From Vanilla planifolia (lineage: Eukaryota > Streptophyta > Magnoliopsida > Asparagales > Orchidaceae), in contig CM043875.1 of the NCBI GenBank assembly GCA_023846275.1, forward strand, positions 865,569-929,568: a stretch of DNA of 64,000 nucleotides. The letters run 5' to 3'. Made by a program: the position numbers and the translations under genes. Positions 39,201 to 54,200 of this stretch are shown piece by piece; within the stretch, counting starts at the first letter, position 1, and the number at the start of each line of letters is the position of its first letter. Below the pieces are notes generated by a model, which worked only from the letters and a program-made list of their open reading frames with translations, searched no databases and was not told the origin of the DNA.

Positions 39201-42200
39201 GGTCTAGATAGGGTTTGATTTTTAAATGGTCTCTATGACAATACATAGCTTTGTCTTACAACATCCACTAGCTATGTCGTGACATCTCGATTCATCATTC
39301 ATTTCTTTCTATCATTAGCCAATTGATATTGTTGAGTGCATCAATAGTAGATGGCATCTCAATTCTAAATTCATAGGCAATCTTAGTTAATTTGTCATAT
39401 ATCGATTGAGACAAGCACTTCACCAATCTATTCTCAAGTGATTGCAAGTTTCATCTTGTATTGTTTCTCAGCTAGAGTTTCTAAATCCTTATGAATCCAC
39501 CCAACAAGTAAACTTTAAGACAAAGTTTGCTCATCAATTGAAGCAACTACATGAGGTTATCAAAAAAAGTTATTATGACTTCTATTGTCTATTACAATAA
39601 TGATCATCTCATTTGTCATCTAGAATCTCTAAATAAAAAATCTCTCCACTTCAACAATAGACACTTGGTTGTTTCTCTATGGCTTCACCAAAATAAACTC
39701 TCTAAACTATATCAAGTATTTGTACTCCTACGTAACTACTTCATCATATATCTTCCAACACTACTAGTATGGCATTTGATCTGGCAATAGTCACAAAACT
39801 TTCCAATCAAGTTAAAACAAGCTCAAGCTACAAAAGTAACAATAAGTGTTATTGCTTGTCATGAAGTCTCTTATTCTTCTAGTTCTTTACATAACTATTG
39901 GTCTTTCCTACTATTGTCCAATGCCTTTTCTTCTCGTACTTTATTCTTTTTATCAATAGACATGACAAATATGTTAATCTAATTCAAATTATATATAAGG
40001 AAAAGACTTACGACAATTGTTATCAGGAAGTATAACTTTATTGTGCATTTCATCAATGTTTGCAACTCATCTAACTAAATTCATAATACTACCTATCCCA
40101 AATTAAATTTTATATTCCTGCATAATCTTCTCTTAACAATACAGTAAATTATCATTTCTTCAATCGCTCCATATGTTTCATTGGATAGAATTCCTCTCGA
40201 ATCATGTCCTTAAATTTGTTCCGAAATATATCATACATCAATCCAATCCTTAATTAGGTATTCCACCAAATTTGGACATATTGCGACAAGTTCAACTGGA
40301 CAAATGAGATTTCCTTTATGCACATCCATAAAGAGGAAAATAAATTTCCAATTAATACAAACAAGTGTCTAGCTTCTCAACAATGACATCTCTGTCATAT
40401 GTCAACAAATATGCCTTAGTTTCCACCTTAAATGGCATGGATCGGTTGAATATCCAAGAGGCGATGACTTTCCTCCCTATTTAGAGAACTTCCTCCGAAT
40501 GAAACTCCTTCAGTTAAATTACAAAATTAGATAGATTCTTTAAGATGATTTCCATCAAAATATTGATTTGTCATAGTTGAGCAATTTATTACTCCCTTGA
40601 ATTTCACTCTCTTAAAGCACTAGACCCTTCATCGATCTTTTGTTTTGTGATAGTTGAGCAATTTATTACTCTTTTGAATTTCACTCACTTAAAACATCAT
40701 AGACCCTTCATCAATCTTTTGTTTTCCATTATCCAATTGTTCTATTCATTTCGTCCTTATTCCCACCATAATCAAAGTTGCTCTGATACTAAATACATAA
40801 TCTGTCAACAACACTAATCTCTTCTTCAAATTGTCAACAACACTAATCTCTTCTTCAAATTGTCAACAACACTAACCTCTTCAAATGATAGCTTAACATA
40901 TCAAACCTTGTTGCCCTAATCTTCAATAGGATTGCTAATGTAGATCTAGACAACTCTAGGAGCTTGCTGATTGCAAACTGCAAAAAACTATAATGAAAAA
41001 TCTCCTCCTGATGCGAAATGACATAGAGAGAGAGTTGTGATGATTATAGAGAATAATTAAATTCATCTTTAAGTTAGATTTTTTTCATTAATTATAGCGG
41101 ATCCCCTTATCGTTCCTCATTTAGGTTTATATACTCTTGCTTTAAGGGATAAAAGGCAAAACAATTAAGTAAAGGCCATACAAATATTTCTTATACTCAA
41201 CTTATAATTAATGATGATTTAGACAAGTCTCAAACTCATCAAGCCAAAACAAAAGCTAGGCCTGAGACCAAATAGATTACAAAGGAAGGCTCTCAAGTAT
41301 AGGCTAAGGTCCTTTAGGGTTACATTACTCAATCCTCTTGATTGACTAGAAGGCTTTGATACTTTTGGATATGTCTCAAGGATACCCTTCTTCTTCTCCA
41401 TCTAGCATGATCCCTTGCATTGGGTTCAGAAAAGGTCCAAAAACAATCTAAAGTGTCCTAAGGAAACCCCAAGAGGAATTGATAAGCACCTGTGAGGATA
41501 TTGATTGAGTTCTAATCAATAACATATCTAAAACAATTGTCTAATTGAAATGTACATTTCAAAAGAGACTTTATGAAGCTTTTAAGTATTATTTGGTACT
41601 AAGCAGAAATTCATGATGATTTATAACCCCCCAAATAAATGGTCAAACATAGTATATAAATGTTTAAGAAACCTATTGCATTGCCTTGTCAAAGAACACT
41701 TACATAAGCAAGACCCACTTTACTAAGATAAAAATTTACATTTAATACCTTAATAAATAGAAATATTTACATCATCTCCTCTAAAATTATGCATGGCTAC
41801 CAACCAAAGAAAATTGTTGATCTCATTCCCTTACTACACCAACCTCTAATATAATCATCAACACAACATATTAGCTCCCAACATGAAATTGGAAAACATC
41901 TTCAAGCCACACGTATAATTTTATATGATACTTGCAATGTGAACAAGCAAGAGCATGCATTTGCCATCGAGACCAAATTATGGAACAACTTCAGTCGGCT
42001 CAAAATTTTACAAAAAATTAGGAAAAATGGATATGTCAAAGATCTAACCCCTAAATGTGACATTGAACTAACCTTCAATATCTTTAATACGATTGCTTAT
42101 TAGGAACAAACAACTATACCAAATCATCCCTATAAAACTCAACCCTATTAACTAAGTGATTCTACAACAAAGTGCCCCTTATCCACATAGAAAGCAAAAG

Positions 42201-45200
42201 CAAATTGAGTTCATGCAGAATCATTAACATTTTTGAGGAACCAAAACTATTAGTGATACCTCATTAATTGAAAATTCTCACATCCATCAGAAAATTCAAA
42301 ATATCTACATCTAAGTTTCTATCTCTCTCTCTCTCTCTCTCCCCCCTCCCCCTTCCCAACCCCCTTCCCTGGCCCACATTAGAATATTAATGTATCCAAA
42401 CATACTTTTTGAAGTATTCCAAATCCTTAGAGGATTAGTTAAGACACCAATTTTAGCTCCTACCGATGAGTATCAACCTCGAGTACTATACTTATGCTTG
42501 ACTAATGACTCATCAATAAAGCCCATTGAAGATCAATCCAAGAAATTATTTTAATGAATTCCAGAACATCCATAACACTATGAATTCACATCTTGTATTA
42601 CATAGCATGACTGCAATATTCTTAGGATCACAATTCATAATATTACTCCAAATTGATAGCATTGAATAACCACAACACAATTAGTATGACTATGAACAAT
42701 CACAACACAATTCTAACTGCCATGAATTGCTACCCAAACAAAATTACACACCTCACATGTCCAAACAACACAACACACAAGACCACCACCAACCTATCAT
42801 TGCTCCCTACTATTCAAACTAGCTTTTGCTTGTCAACCTTATTCCTCTTACATTGGCATTCACTTCGAATCTCAATATTAAGATTTTAACAATTAATTTA
42901 GGTTAGCAAGTACTTTAACAAGTAATAATTGACAACCAATATATTATAAGTTAAGCCTCAAACATCTACGTCATATTTTGAATGAAAATTTGCTTCTTCT
43001 ATTGAAAGCTTAAGGCTGCCTTCAGAGAATCAAAAGAAAAGTTTTAAGAAATAACAATATTGTACTTTATAGTTACCTCAACTTTGCCACCTCCACCCTC
43101 TTTCTAACATTTTTTGTTCCATGACTACATTCTTGCCTCAAGAACCACCACCAAGTACCCAACATTTTTTGTTCCAAGGATACTTAAGTACCTCAAGCAT
43201 CAATACCTGGTTCAAAAATATCCTTGTAAAACCTATTCTCATCCCGATCATTTTCCTGATAACCTCAACTATTAAATTGGAATTAGTCCAATTGTGAGTA
43301 ATTTCTTAATTAGCACAAATCTCATAATCCCTTTTGCATAATGCTTAATGCTCTCACACACATCTATCACTAAATCTCACCTCAGCTTACAAGAATATTT
43401 GGGAAATACGTGCTCTAGATCAATATTATATGCTGTTCAATTTAGGAAAGAGGTTCATATTTTTTCACTTTTTGAAAATACAAGAGATTTTATAGCCACA
43501 TTAGTGAATCATTCTATCTAGTCCTATTTTGAGAAAAAATATCCAAATATAAAGATGCAGAATAAAAAAGAATAATTTAAATAATAACATATCCAATAAT
43601 ATCTTTATAACCATAATTATCAATCTTAATTTCATAGAAAATTACGATTATTATTACAGCTAACAATACTAATTAATTTTAAAACTCTGCATGTGTTTAG
43701 GGATAGTATTGAAAGTTTTGATTGATATTGGTGATATTCAATGAATTTTAATGGTTCCACGAATTTGGAGTTATTTTTAACTCATTTAAACATTATCATG
43801 AAATTCTATAATTTGTAATTTATGATTACTATAATATAAGCTTCGTTTAATGTCCCTATTTAATGGATTCAATCACACTTGATGCTTAAAACCCGTAAGC
43901 ATTTTCATAGTAACTCTTTTTTGCAACAATTTTTAGTATTTTGAAATGGTATACAATTTTAAAGGCTCACTAAATTGTACTTATAAATAGCTCAAAAAGA
44001 AATCGTAAATTATGATTTATTCATCGATAATATGCGGTTTGGCTAGCCAAACCAAACACATGGGATTGATTTAAAGAGCAATGGCTATTGTGTAGTAGAA
44101 TAACTCATTGTGAGATCTTTTCCTTCCAACCGCTTTGAAGAAATATATTGTGTTAACTTCAATAAGTTTTTTGCTTATATTCTTAGTTGATCAAAGGACC
44201 TTAGAAAGCATATTTTGTCCTAACTAAGATCTATCTATTAACTTTCATCGATGTTCTATTTAGATTTCCTCCATATTTGATCTCCCTTTTAGCACTTGTG
44301 TTGTGAATGAACTATACTTAGACTCTATCTACCTTTGATGAACTTATCTTAGTCTACATTAAAGTGCTTTTTTTGTTTTGAAACTTGTCGAAACTTAGCT
44401 ATTAGATGTTATAATTGTCATTTATGATAAAGAGTATCTTTAATCTTGTCTTCAACAATAAAAGCAAAAACTTAAGAAAAAAAATTTGAATTCAAGTCTT
44501 TTAAATCATTGTCAAGTATACCAAACTAACTGTACGAGGCAAGATATGCATTTATTTTCCTCCTACATCCTGCCCTTTTAAATTTTGAACTTCTCCTTGA
44601 CTCTAATGCTAGACCCATGCCTTCCCCTAGCAATGATCAATCTTCAACTAGCGACCACACCTACTCCTAGAAACTGCCATGTCCCTTCAACATTTGGACG
44701 AAGCACCTTCCTTCTTTCTGAAGGCATTAAAAAATTATATTCATAATAAGATTTCTCAAGTTTTAATTTCACCACTGAGTAACATCATTGTTGTTAAATA
44801 CATCCCCATGCAACACAACAGTAGTTTTCATTTTATCTAATTAATTTAGTAATGTACTTAACTAATTTTTCTTAAGCACTTATAAGGTGTTTAAAAATAT
44901 AAATGCTATAGTCTTACTATTAAATTTATTGAATTGATTGTTAGAAATTCAAAAAGTATCTCAAAGTGACTAATGATAATACCTGCCCTAAAAATGATTG
45001 TTCCCATTGAAAAAGTACATCACAAAGCTTATATGCCAAACTTAAGGGACGAAAATGAAGCATATAAATGCAACTATCATAATGCCAAGTTTTTACATAG
45101 GTTACAAGTGAATTAACTTGATTTAATGTTTTCCATATTTTGTAAATATTAAAAGGTGTTTGTGCGATTACAAATACAATTTATGTTATTTTCATTAGTT

Positions 45201-48200
45201 GTGCCATGTTATGTCGATGCCCTTTACTTAAAAAGTTATCTTGTGTCCCAACATTTTGTAAGTGATTTGTGGTTCATAAATTTCTGATAAAAATAAAATT
45301 TTAACATTTTTCATTATATGATCTAATAAAATTAATATCTCTCATTGATTAACAAGATTAATTTATCCTACACAAGAAATCCCATATTCAACTCGGCTAC
45401 AAGGCATGCACACAATTAGGTAAAGCTCACTGAACTATAATAAATGTCGTATGAATTCAAATCATTAGCTATCAAGCTCAACACAGCTTGAAATCGAAAT
45501 GAGTCCAACCATATTCCAAGGATGATTAAAAGTACTGGCAAACTAGGTCAGGTTTGACAACCGGAAATGCATCAGTCTTGGTCAAAGTCATAGATTTTTT
45601 ATTATTTGGGGCAGAAAAATTCTCCAGGAGAAAAGCATCGTGACCTGATCAAACCAGAAATACATCAAATGATAACACAATATCCCCATATGTTAAAATA
45701 CACCTTATAGAGATCTTTTAACTCAATAAAAGAAAAACAACAAACCATCTCTGCAAAATAATGAAATTATTAACCAAAGCAGAAGTTTTAAGATTTGCCA
45801 AGAACAGATGCATTCCAAAAAAAAAATGTCAAAGCTATAAAAAATAACCATGTCAAGCAAAATCATAGGACAAGGTTAAGAAAAATATACTATAGTCATT
45901 GAAAAACCTCTTCATAAATTCTCCTGAGAAAACTAGCACACTTTATTGCCTCCCCTAGTTCCCATGAAAAATAACCATGTCGTTTTGTCACATGAGAGCC
46001 CACGAGTTCCAAACAGCATAGAAGAGTGCTTACAGACTCCTCAAGCAGAGAAATGCAGTGCATAGCTTCACTGTAACAAGAAAAATTAGTCAAATTTTCA
46101 GGATTGCTGCAAACAAGCAATACAATTCATTCTTAAAAAAATGAACTTCCCAAACAATGAGCATAGTGTAGGAGTTCCTTAAAAAAGTAACCAGCTGCAC
46201 ATGTTACAGCATGCATACAGCACAAGAAATAAGAGTTTGAATCATGCTTCTCAAGATTATTAAGACAATTATAACAAGCAAATTATAGTAATCAAAAAAT
46301 TATTAGCATCTTCCAACTAACAGGTTGCAATATTGGTTTTTATGACATATAAAGTAATTAAACAATAACTTGTTAAAAACCCAGCCACCAAATGAAAAAA
46401 AAAAACTTTATAATTTTAATGAAACAATACTATACGGCCAATACATATTGCTAGCCCATGTTCCCAAAGCGTAGCTGCCTCCTGTGCTTTTTCATGCTGT
46501 GGTTCCAAGTACAATTAACACATGGATAAAAACAACAGGCCCCATTTTAAATACCAGTGCAAACAAAGCAATCAACCAGATAATAACCAAAACACTACTT
46601 CAATCTGTTCACAACATCTCCACATCCCAAAAGGATGAATTCAAGGTTCATCTTTGGTGTCATAAAATTGATTTCTTTTTTATCGTTGGAAGCAGCATGT
46701 ATGATGCTAAGCTGTAGATCTATCTGTCTAAGGTTTAGAAGTTTAGCAATGGCATAACATAGTTGCTTAATTTTAAGATTTTTCTCCTTCATGATTGCAA
46801 CATCTTATTAAGAATTAATCATCACGCAAGAACAACAGCATCCCTTTAGTTGTAGTGGAATTTAGCTGCAAGTAGCTGACTGTGGTGCTGCAAACACCAG
46901 GTACAGATGCCACTGCATAGTATGGTATGCTGAAAATAATTGTAAGTATGACATTTAAACACTCCCACTCACTCACCATTCATTCTCACTCTCAGTCTCC
47001 CCTCCTTCCCTATCTCTAGTCAAAGATGCTCAAGCTGTGCTAACCCAGTTGAATGAAAAGGCATGCAAAGCTTTCCATCGGATTTTGGTGTTGTTTGTGA
47101 ATTCCTGAAATACAACCATAGAGCAGGAATCTCCCTCCCTCTCTCTACTTAAAGGTGCTCAAGCCCTAACCTCGATTGATGAATGAACAGGTATGTGAAG
47201 TTTTCATGCATGAAGTTTTGTAGTTTGTGGATTCATGAGACATTACCATAGAGCATGACAAGCTATTTTCCATCCTTTCGATTATTTTTTCTTTGAATTT
47301 CTATTTTCCACTACATCAGATTTTGGACAAATGATTGCAATGCATGAACCATAGCAAAGCAAATCACTATGATTTTAATCTTGATTCATTGACTCTAAGT
47401 TACATAACATTTCAATAGAACATATTAACTTTATTTTGATTTACATGACAACCACTATGTGCACACACAAACACATGTACAAACGAACACATGCACAACA
47501 CATGCGCACGCACACACAAACACATATAAATTGTAGTCAGACATGATTTTAATTAATCTTAGCAAGATTATGTTCTACATATATCAATAATAATAACACA
47601 TCTTGATCAGTGTAAGATCATTTAAATTGATCAAGTGGTTTCCAATAGTTCAATCTTATATCTTCTTATTTTGTACCTCTCCACTGACTACAAAAGAAAA
47701 TTTTAATCTCAACCTTTCTAACATGAATATTAATTAGCTTATATTTAACATATTCAAATCATGTATAATCCAACACTTTTGATTATGTTATATATCTCTA
47801 CAGCATTCATCCTATTTAATAAAACTTATATTAGATCTAAGAGAAAAGTTTGGTAGTGCAACACATCACAAATACCTTGCTTTACTTGAATTTTTTGAAT
47901 CCAATTGTTGATACCTCTTTTCATTTTCTCTATCATTTGAAGCATAAACACAACATAAGAAAATGTAAAAATGATTCATGATTATAACATGTAATCTTTA
48001 TATCATTTGTTCTTCAACCCTTCCTAAACAGAAAGCCACATATTTAGTTTTAAATCTAAAAGATGAAAACTATTAGAAACCAAATTTATTCTTCATGAAT
48101 CAAGCTTGCCTTTAGCACATTTCCTAGTCCAAATTACCATCCCTAATCTTAGATAATAGGATTTCCATTTCCATCTCTTTCATCACTAATAAGAAACTTC

Positions 48201-51200
48201 AAATTTTTAATGCTAACATATAGTCCTTTACTCATCCACGAACAATATAACAATTTGTGAATAGGGCTACTACAGAACAATGCGAGCTCAGAATCTAGAA
48301 TCTGGCCTCTCATTCCTTAGCATACTTCATGCATCAGAAAGTATTTTCCGGCATTTGTAACTTTTGGTTCATCAGTGAATAAATTTAACAGGTATTGCCC
48401 ATCAGTGAATAAATTTAACAGGTATTGCAAAGAGAAGAGCATGACATTTTCATGTGAAAAGTATCAAAATCGCACATCATTTTTCTATTTTTTCAATCAT
48501 AAAATTTTACTCAAATTGGAAATTAATAGAAATCATCTTCTCAATGCTTGAAAATAAAGCAGGAAAAAAAACATTCTGAATGGCAGAACTTAACAAAGTT
48601 CAAGTGTATAGTTTAACAAGAACAAAGTTATTACCCTTGGTGGTGCTTAAGAGCCGTGCACATCAATCTGCAGCATGAAGTATATAGCTCAACAGAAAAC
48701 TGATGATCTATAACGCACAAAGGCTTATCAGACGAAGGACACATTTCTTTGTTTCCCGAGAAAGTGGATGAATTCCACCCAACAAGACAAACTCTGAGCT
48801 TGTAAAATCCTTCAAATAGCAGCATTGGAATGTGAAAACACTGACTAACGTGGGATGGATCCATCCGGAACATACGCCTTCCAACAACTTTTGAAAGAAT
48901 CTCAATGCACATAAGAACAACCACACCAGCATCTGGATCAATCTTACTTCTATCTGGGCAAAAGGAGTAGAAGATTGATGGGGATTGCAGATGTAAAACT
49001 ATGTTGACTATAGCACCAATTAGGGTTGCCATGCTTTGCTTAAGAAATTGTTTGTATCCTGCAAGTTAAGATGGCAATCAGAAGAATAGCATAAAACTAA
49101 ATGATTTGCCTAAATATCGAATATCGCATTCCCTAAGCTATGCTTTCCTCAATAACCAAAATAATGTGAACACAAATCTCGACCAACAAGGAGGAGCTTT
49201 TTTACAATCAAAAGTTACAAATAACAAGGCACCAAATGAAATCATCGATTCCCATATAAATTACAAAATTGAAATTATGTAATCATTTAAGTTTAACCTG
49301 TTTTCATATTGTTAAATAGATATAATTAAATAATATATGTATAAGAAAGATAACATTTGAGTTAAGAGGAATACCTGAAAAAGATTCAAGAATCAACTCT
49401 AAGCAATCAATACTAGCAGCAGCAGCTGGGGACACCATTCCCCCACGCATAATATCAGCACTTAATTCATAAACCGCTCCATAATCCTGGCTTATTCCAG
49501 CTAAACTTTTTTTTATCACCTGAATGGCCATGTTCAAGTAAGCCATTGATGGCATAGAGGCGTACTTCTTAAATGACAATCTGAGCTTAGTTTTAAAAGC
49601 ATCTATACTGCATTCTTCATGATCTACTGATAGCAATCTAGTTGTTTCTGTATAACAAGAATATGCTTTTCCTTGTAGAGTAATGCATTTCCCCAAAGCC
49701 TTCAAGTGTAACTCAATCAAACGAGTGTAAAAATCATTTGAAATATCAGGATCACTAAAGCTACAAATGCACCCAAGGACGTCAAAAAATTCTAATATAC
49801 CATTCAACTGGGCAAAGCAAAACCAGCAAGGGTCGCCAATCATTTCTGAAAATTCTTGCATTAAAATATAAGAAGTTGCAAAAACATCAACTATGAAGAC
49901 AGATAAACTATCATGGCTCTGATGGTTAAAGTGCACATCAGAGACTGCAATCCATTTTAGCTTCAGGAGTGTTGCAGATGTTACAATGAGCTGTCTATGT
50001 ATAAATGCTATCTGAGGACTTTTACCATCAAGAAAATCTGGTATCAAATATCCCAAGCAGTATTTAAACTTCATTAGGTCGACTTTATTTAGCATTTGGA
50101 GAAAATTAATGGCCCACTTTTTACTGGAAGATGGTGATCTTTGCTTCAAGAAGGTAGATATTCCAGATCGTTTGTTTCCTTGATTGGAACTAGATAAAGA
50201 TTCCAATGTTTTACTTTCTATTCCAACAACGGCATGATTTTCCACAGATTTTACCATTCTACAGTAGGAAGAGTTAGACCCATAAATTGGTGCAAACCGT
50301 GCCACTGTTCCTTCCATGATGTTTAATACTTCTGAATCGCCCATTAAATTCACAACAGTGTCAACCACTCCGTGGTTTACAAAAAGAATTTTCAAGCAGA
50401 GGATTGAAAAATCTACAAAAATATTAACAAGATCACTGAGCCTAAAGAAGCAGTTTCGCATCAAGCTTGAAATCGGTTGATTCTCCATGGTTTCTTTGTT
50501 GGATGTGCTATCATAGGCTGCAGAAATGCCCAGCATGAGCCCATGAAAACAAGAAATGATGCATGAAATTTTGCTCCACTCCAAACTGTTGGTATGGCCA
50601 TCTGGTTTGATACAATGAACAATGTCTTTAAGGGTAACTGATAACTTCTCCATGTGTTTCTTCAAATCGTCAGCTATTATGTCCACGTACTCCCAATCCT
50701 CACAAGTAAAGGGCCTAGGGGACCTCTCAGATTCAGGCAATTTTGAACTTTGGCCAAAATCATCCCAAAGTGTTTTCTCTTTTATTGATATGTTCTTTAC
50801 AAGGAAAAGCAAATTAGACAAAACCGTGGCTTCACTAATTTTCTGAAACACCAAAGATGTGTGATCCAACAAATAAGACATCATTTTTTGCACCTGAATG
50901 GCACGTCCATCCCCAAAGAATGCATGCGGCAGTTCGGCTAATCTATAGACCGACTTAAATAGCCACAATACAGAATATGGGCAATAAAAGACAGTAGATA
51001 TAGGTAGTGAGCCTTTGACTCCTGACCTGTTGGCAAATGATGCCACAACAAGATGTCTTATGGCTCTTCGACACAATATAAACAATCTCAATAATTCACA
51101 TCGGTCAGATATGGAAGAATCATCAAAATGATTTAATATGTTGGAAAGCAAAAGCCTGAAATAAGAGTGGTACAAACCTTAGATGAAGCTGAAAGTGGTA

Positions 51201-54200
51201 GGGTGCCATTCAAATGTAAGCAACCAAAATAAATGTTGCACATCTATACGTTTGAACTAACAAAGAATACAAACAACAAAGAATAGCAGTACCTAAGGTA
51301 TGATTTGGAGAAAAGTTTAAATCAAACAAAAGAATGTTTAAGAGAAGCCTTAGGGAAAAATAATTGAACTAAAGCCTTGAATTGCAAGGACAATTGCTGG
51401 AACTCATTAAAAGGTAATAATTCTGCAAAAGGAAAAACAAAAAAAAAGAGTGATCAATTCATCACATCAAGAGAGTTGTGCACCCAAACTTTGCAGCAGA
51501 AATTAATTGAAAGAATAGATTATGCTTCTTCTGATTATTAAAATCTGAGATTTAAGTGTTAGAGCTTACCATAGCATAGGATATTCAAACTCAGCATTCA
51601 GAACTTGGTTCATGTTTGTCTCAGATTGATCATGGTCGCTATAATTCTGGAAGTTTCAAGTTTATACTATTAGGATCAGATTTTTTGCAAAATTATAAAT
51701 AAAATAAACAAGAAAGTTAAGAATAAAGACAATATTGATCTACTCTTTGATATATGTGGCTTCAAAACCAGAAGCTAACAATTTGTGTTTTGTTTTTAAC
51801 TCAATTAATAATTAAAACATCAAAAAAAGTGCTAGCCTACGTTGCAAACTAAAGAATCTATGAAAAAAAATTGGATTATCCAGGAAAGTTTAGTTTACAT
51901 GGACAAAAGTAAATCTAGGGATTTTAGGTGCAAAAATTACTGTGTTAGGTACGTTCATAAGATTTCCAATCCTAACTCTAATCCCCACAATTTTTATTTT
52001 CCATAGGTGCTTGACAAGAATTCAAATGAAGCAGAAATCAAAAGGTCAAAAGCCTAGGCGCAATGAAACAGATAAAGATAGGAAGAGGGGGTTTTGAATG
52101 CAAACGGTTAGACAAAATGTTGGTTCGTGATTGTAATTTTAGGGATTAGGGAGCAGAAATCAAAAGGTCAAAAGACTGAAAAAGATTTAGATGAGAAGAG
52201 GGGGTTTTGAATGCAAACGGTTCTATAAATCCAGAAATAAAACCCATCCCATTGCCCTTTCCAGTTCATGTCTTTCAAACAATACCCTTGTCATTAGTTG
52301 TGAACCCAGTCTCCATGGACGTATGTTTTTGTCTTGCATACTTTAAGATGAATTCTTCATCTTTACGTAAAGATTTGATCTTTGGAATTCAGTTTTGCAG
52401 GATTTGCTTCGATTGGCAGAGCTTCATAACTAAGTTTGCTTTCAGACCAAGCCATGCTTTCAGATAAAAAACAATACAAAATTGCCCACTCCGGCCAGTT
52501 CTTCCAAATTTGATCGAGATCAACCACAAAGATATTCCAAGAATATTTCTAAGATTCAGATAGCATGTCTTAGATAACAATTGTTCATTACAAGCACAAG
52601 TAAAAAAAATCAAACCAATTTGACAAGTATGGCAAAACAAGGAATGCATTTAACCCATTTAAAATTTGAGCAAAATTTGCTTTGAACCTAATCAGAGCAA
52701 AATATTTCCAGGCTAAGGACAGACCCAAGCTTGACCTATGATGATTGGCAACCCTACTGACAGCAATCTCATAATAACTAATGCCTGATATGAAAGCAAC
52801 ACCAAATGGGCATACTACATTTTCTATTAATGCTACTTTAATTTAAAACTAAAAAACATTAATGCTAAAAAAAGCAAATGCAAAAGGCACTTAAAAAGAA
52901 CACACTATTAAAATTGCAGCAAAAATCCACAACCTAAAAGTTTATCACAAGAATCCCACCATCCAAATAAGCAAAAAAGATGAAATTCACAAGATTTATT
53001 TATGAAATCAACCCTTAACCATTTTTACTTCTGATGCAAGAATTATCACAACTATCAATGAATCCCACAATCCAAATAAGCAAAAAAGATGAAATTCACA
53101 AGATTTATTTATGAAATCAACCCTAAACCATTTTTACTCCTGATGCAAGAATTAAAACCTAAGCTTGATGCTATATGTTTGATCAATTAAAACAATGGTT
53201 TGACACAATTTTCTCTCACGAAAACATGAAACATCGAACATAAAACATGAATGGCCAAGCTTTTACGAGTTTTGCACCAATTTGAACATTAATTCACATG
53301 ATCAAAAAGTTACACATTGAAAAAATAGTTTAAAAAGAATCAATGTATCGAGGAAATGGAAAACAAGACAAGAACGACAATATCCAAGCATCAGAGCATG
53401 TGCTGTGCCACACTGGCTAGCCAAAATCTCGGTGGCAATACAGACCATGCATCATAACATGAGGCAATTAAAAGACAGTTCATTTGAAGCAAAAATGATG
53501 GTTTACCAAGTTCAAATAGCTACAATTAAGAAAACCAGATCCCCACAAGTTCAATAAATTTAAAATAAATCACTACTAAAATAGAACATAACTTTGTCAC
53601 ACCATGTTCCAGATCCATTTCTTTGAGTTGCCACTGTATCTCATATTACTCGAGCATACATTAGAAGTTAAAAATACTAATCATCACATTCAACCAAACA
53701 TAATACACCAATCGCCAATGAAATAAAATAAGTGATAAAAAGAAACAACACAAATAAGAAGGTTCAATGCAAAATTGAACTAACAAGACATAACATGAAG
53801 TGCTAGAATTGATGACATAATAGCATTACGCATTACAACTAAGATGGCAACAATTAACATCAAGTTGTAATACATTGTTCCCAAAAATCTAAACAAGGCA
53901 AAAAAAGCATATTAACATAACCAAATCATGTTCAAGAATATGCATACAAAAAATATCGAAGCAAATGATAAACCTAACTCATCAAATTCTCTCAAATTGA
54001 TAAAAAGGCACGAAAAATCTTAGTAAACAAAATTATATGAGCCCTAAACAGGTATAGTCAATTCATTTCAATTTGATTTAATTTATCATCTTAGCTGAAC
54101 TACCCCAAATACTTGGTGATCTTAATCAGGCCACCCGTCAAAATAACAATTAGCAATTCCTAAAAACCTAACTCAGTGTTAAAACAAAATCCATAAGGTT

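Larger units (their letters stand above)
37860..43511 (-). mobile_element. Partial Ty3/gypsy retrotransposon, copy B, in URB2 intron 7
   Basis: Minus strand order: 5' LTR (43511-40798), primer site (40791-40780), gag remnant, then pol. Gag shows NKFKDMIREEFYPMKHMERL near 40.2 kb. Reverse transcriptase remnants near 38.99-38.4 kb include a WRL-type block, FSKLNLK and RVMNDILR. RNase H near 38.24-37.86 kb shows IGVALMQNGRLVAFY, a CGKKTIVHSN-like block, and KYKKG...MFSR at the VADALSR position. Many stops mean it is inactive. From 39282 upward it repeats copy A (15564-19811). No integrase or 3' LTR was found. It lies wholly inside a URB2 intron and has the same orientation as URB2. Confidence 0.88.

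Noticed and set aside
37126-41000. Spaced or tandem repeats considered as a possible CRISPR-like array
   Set aside because: Units are long, only two or three copies, with no regular unique spacers; this is plant intron DNA.
45896-45907. Stop codon after EEVFQ taken as the end of URB2
   Set aside because: Those bases are intron: a donor at 45907 and exons 8-10 at 36.3-36.7 kb restore the conserved C-terminus in phase.
47458-47530. ACACAC/CACATG-rich tract as a regulatory or Z-DNA element
   Set aside because: An imperfect CA-rich simple repeat in URB2 intron 6 with nothing further to support a function.
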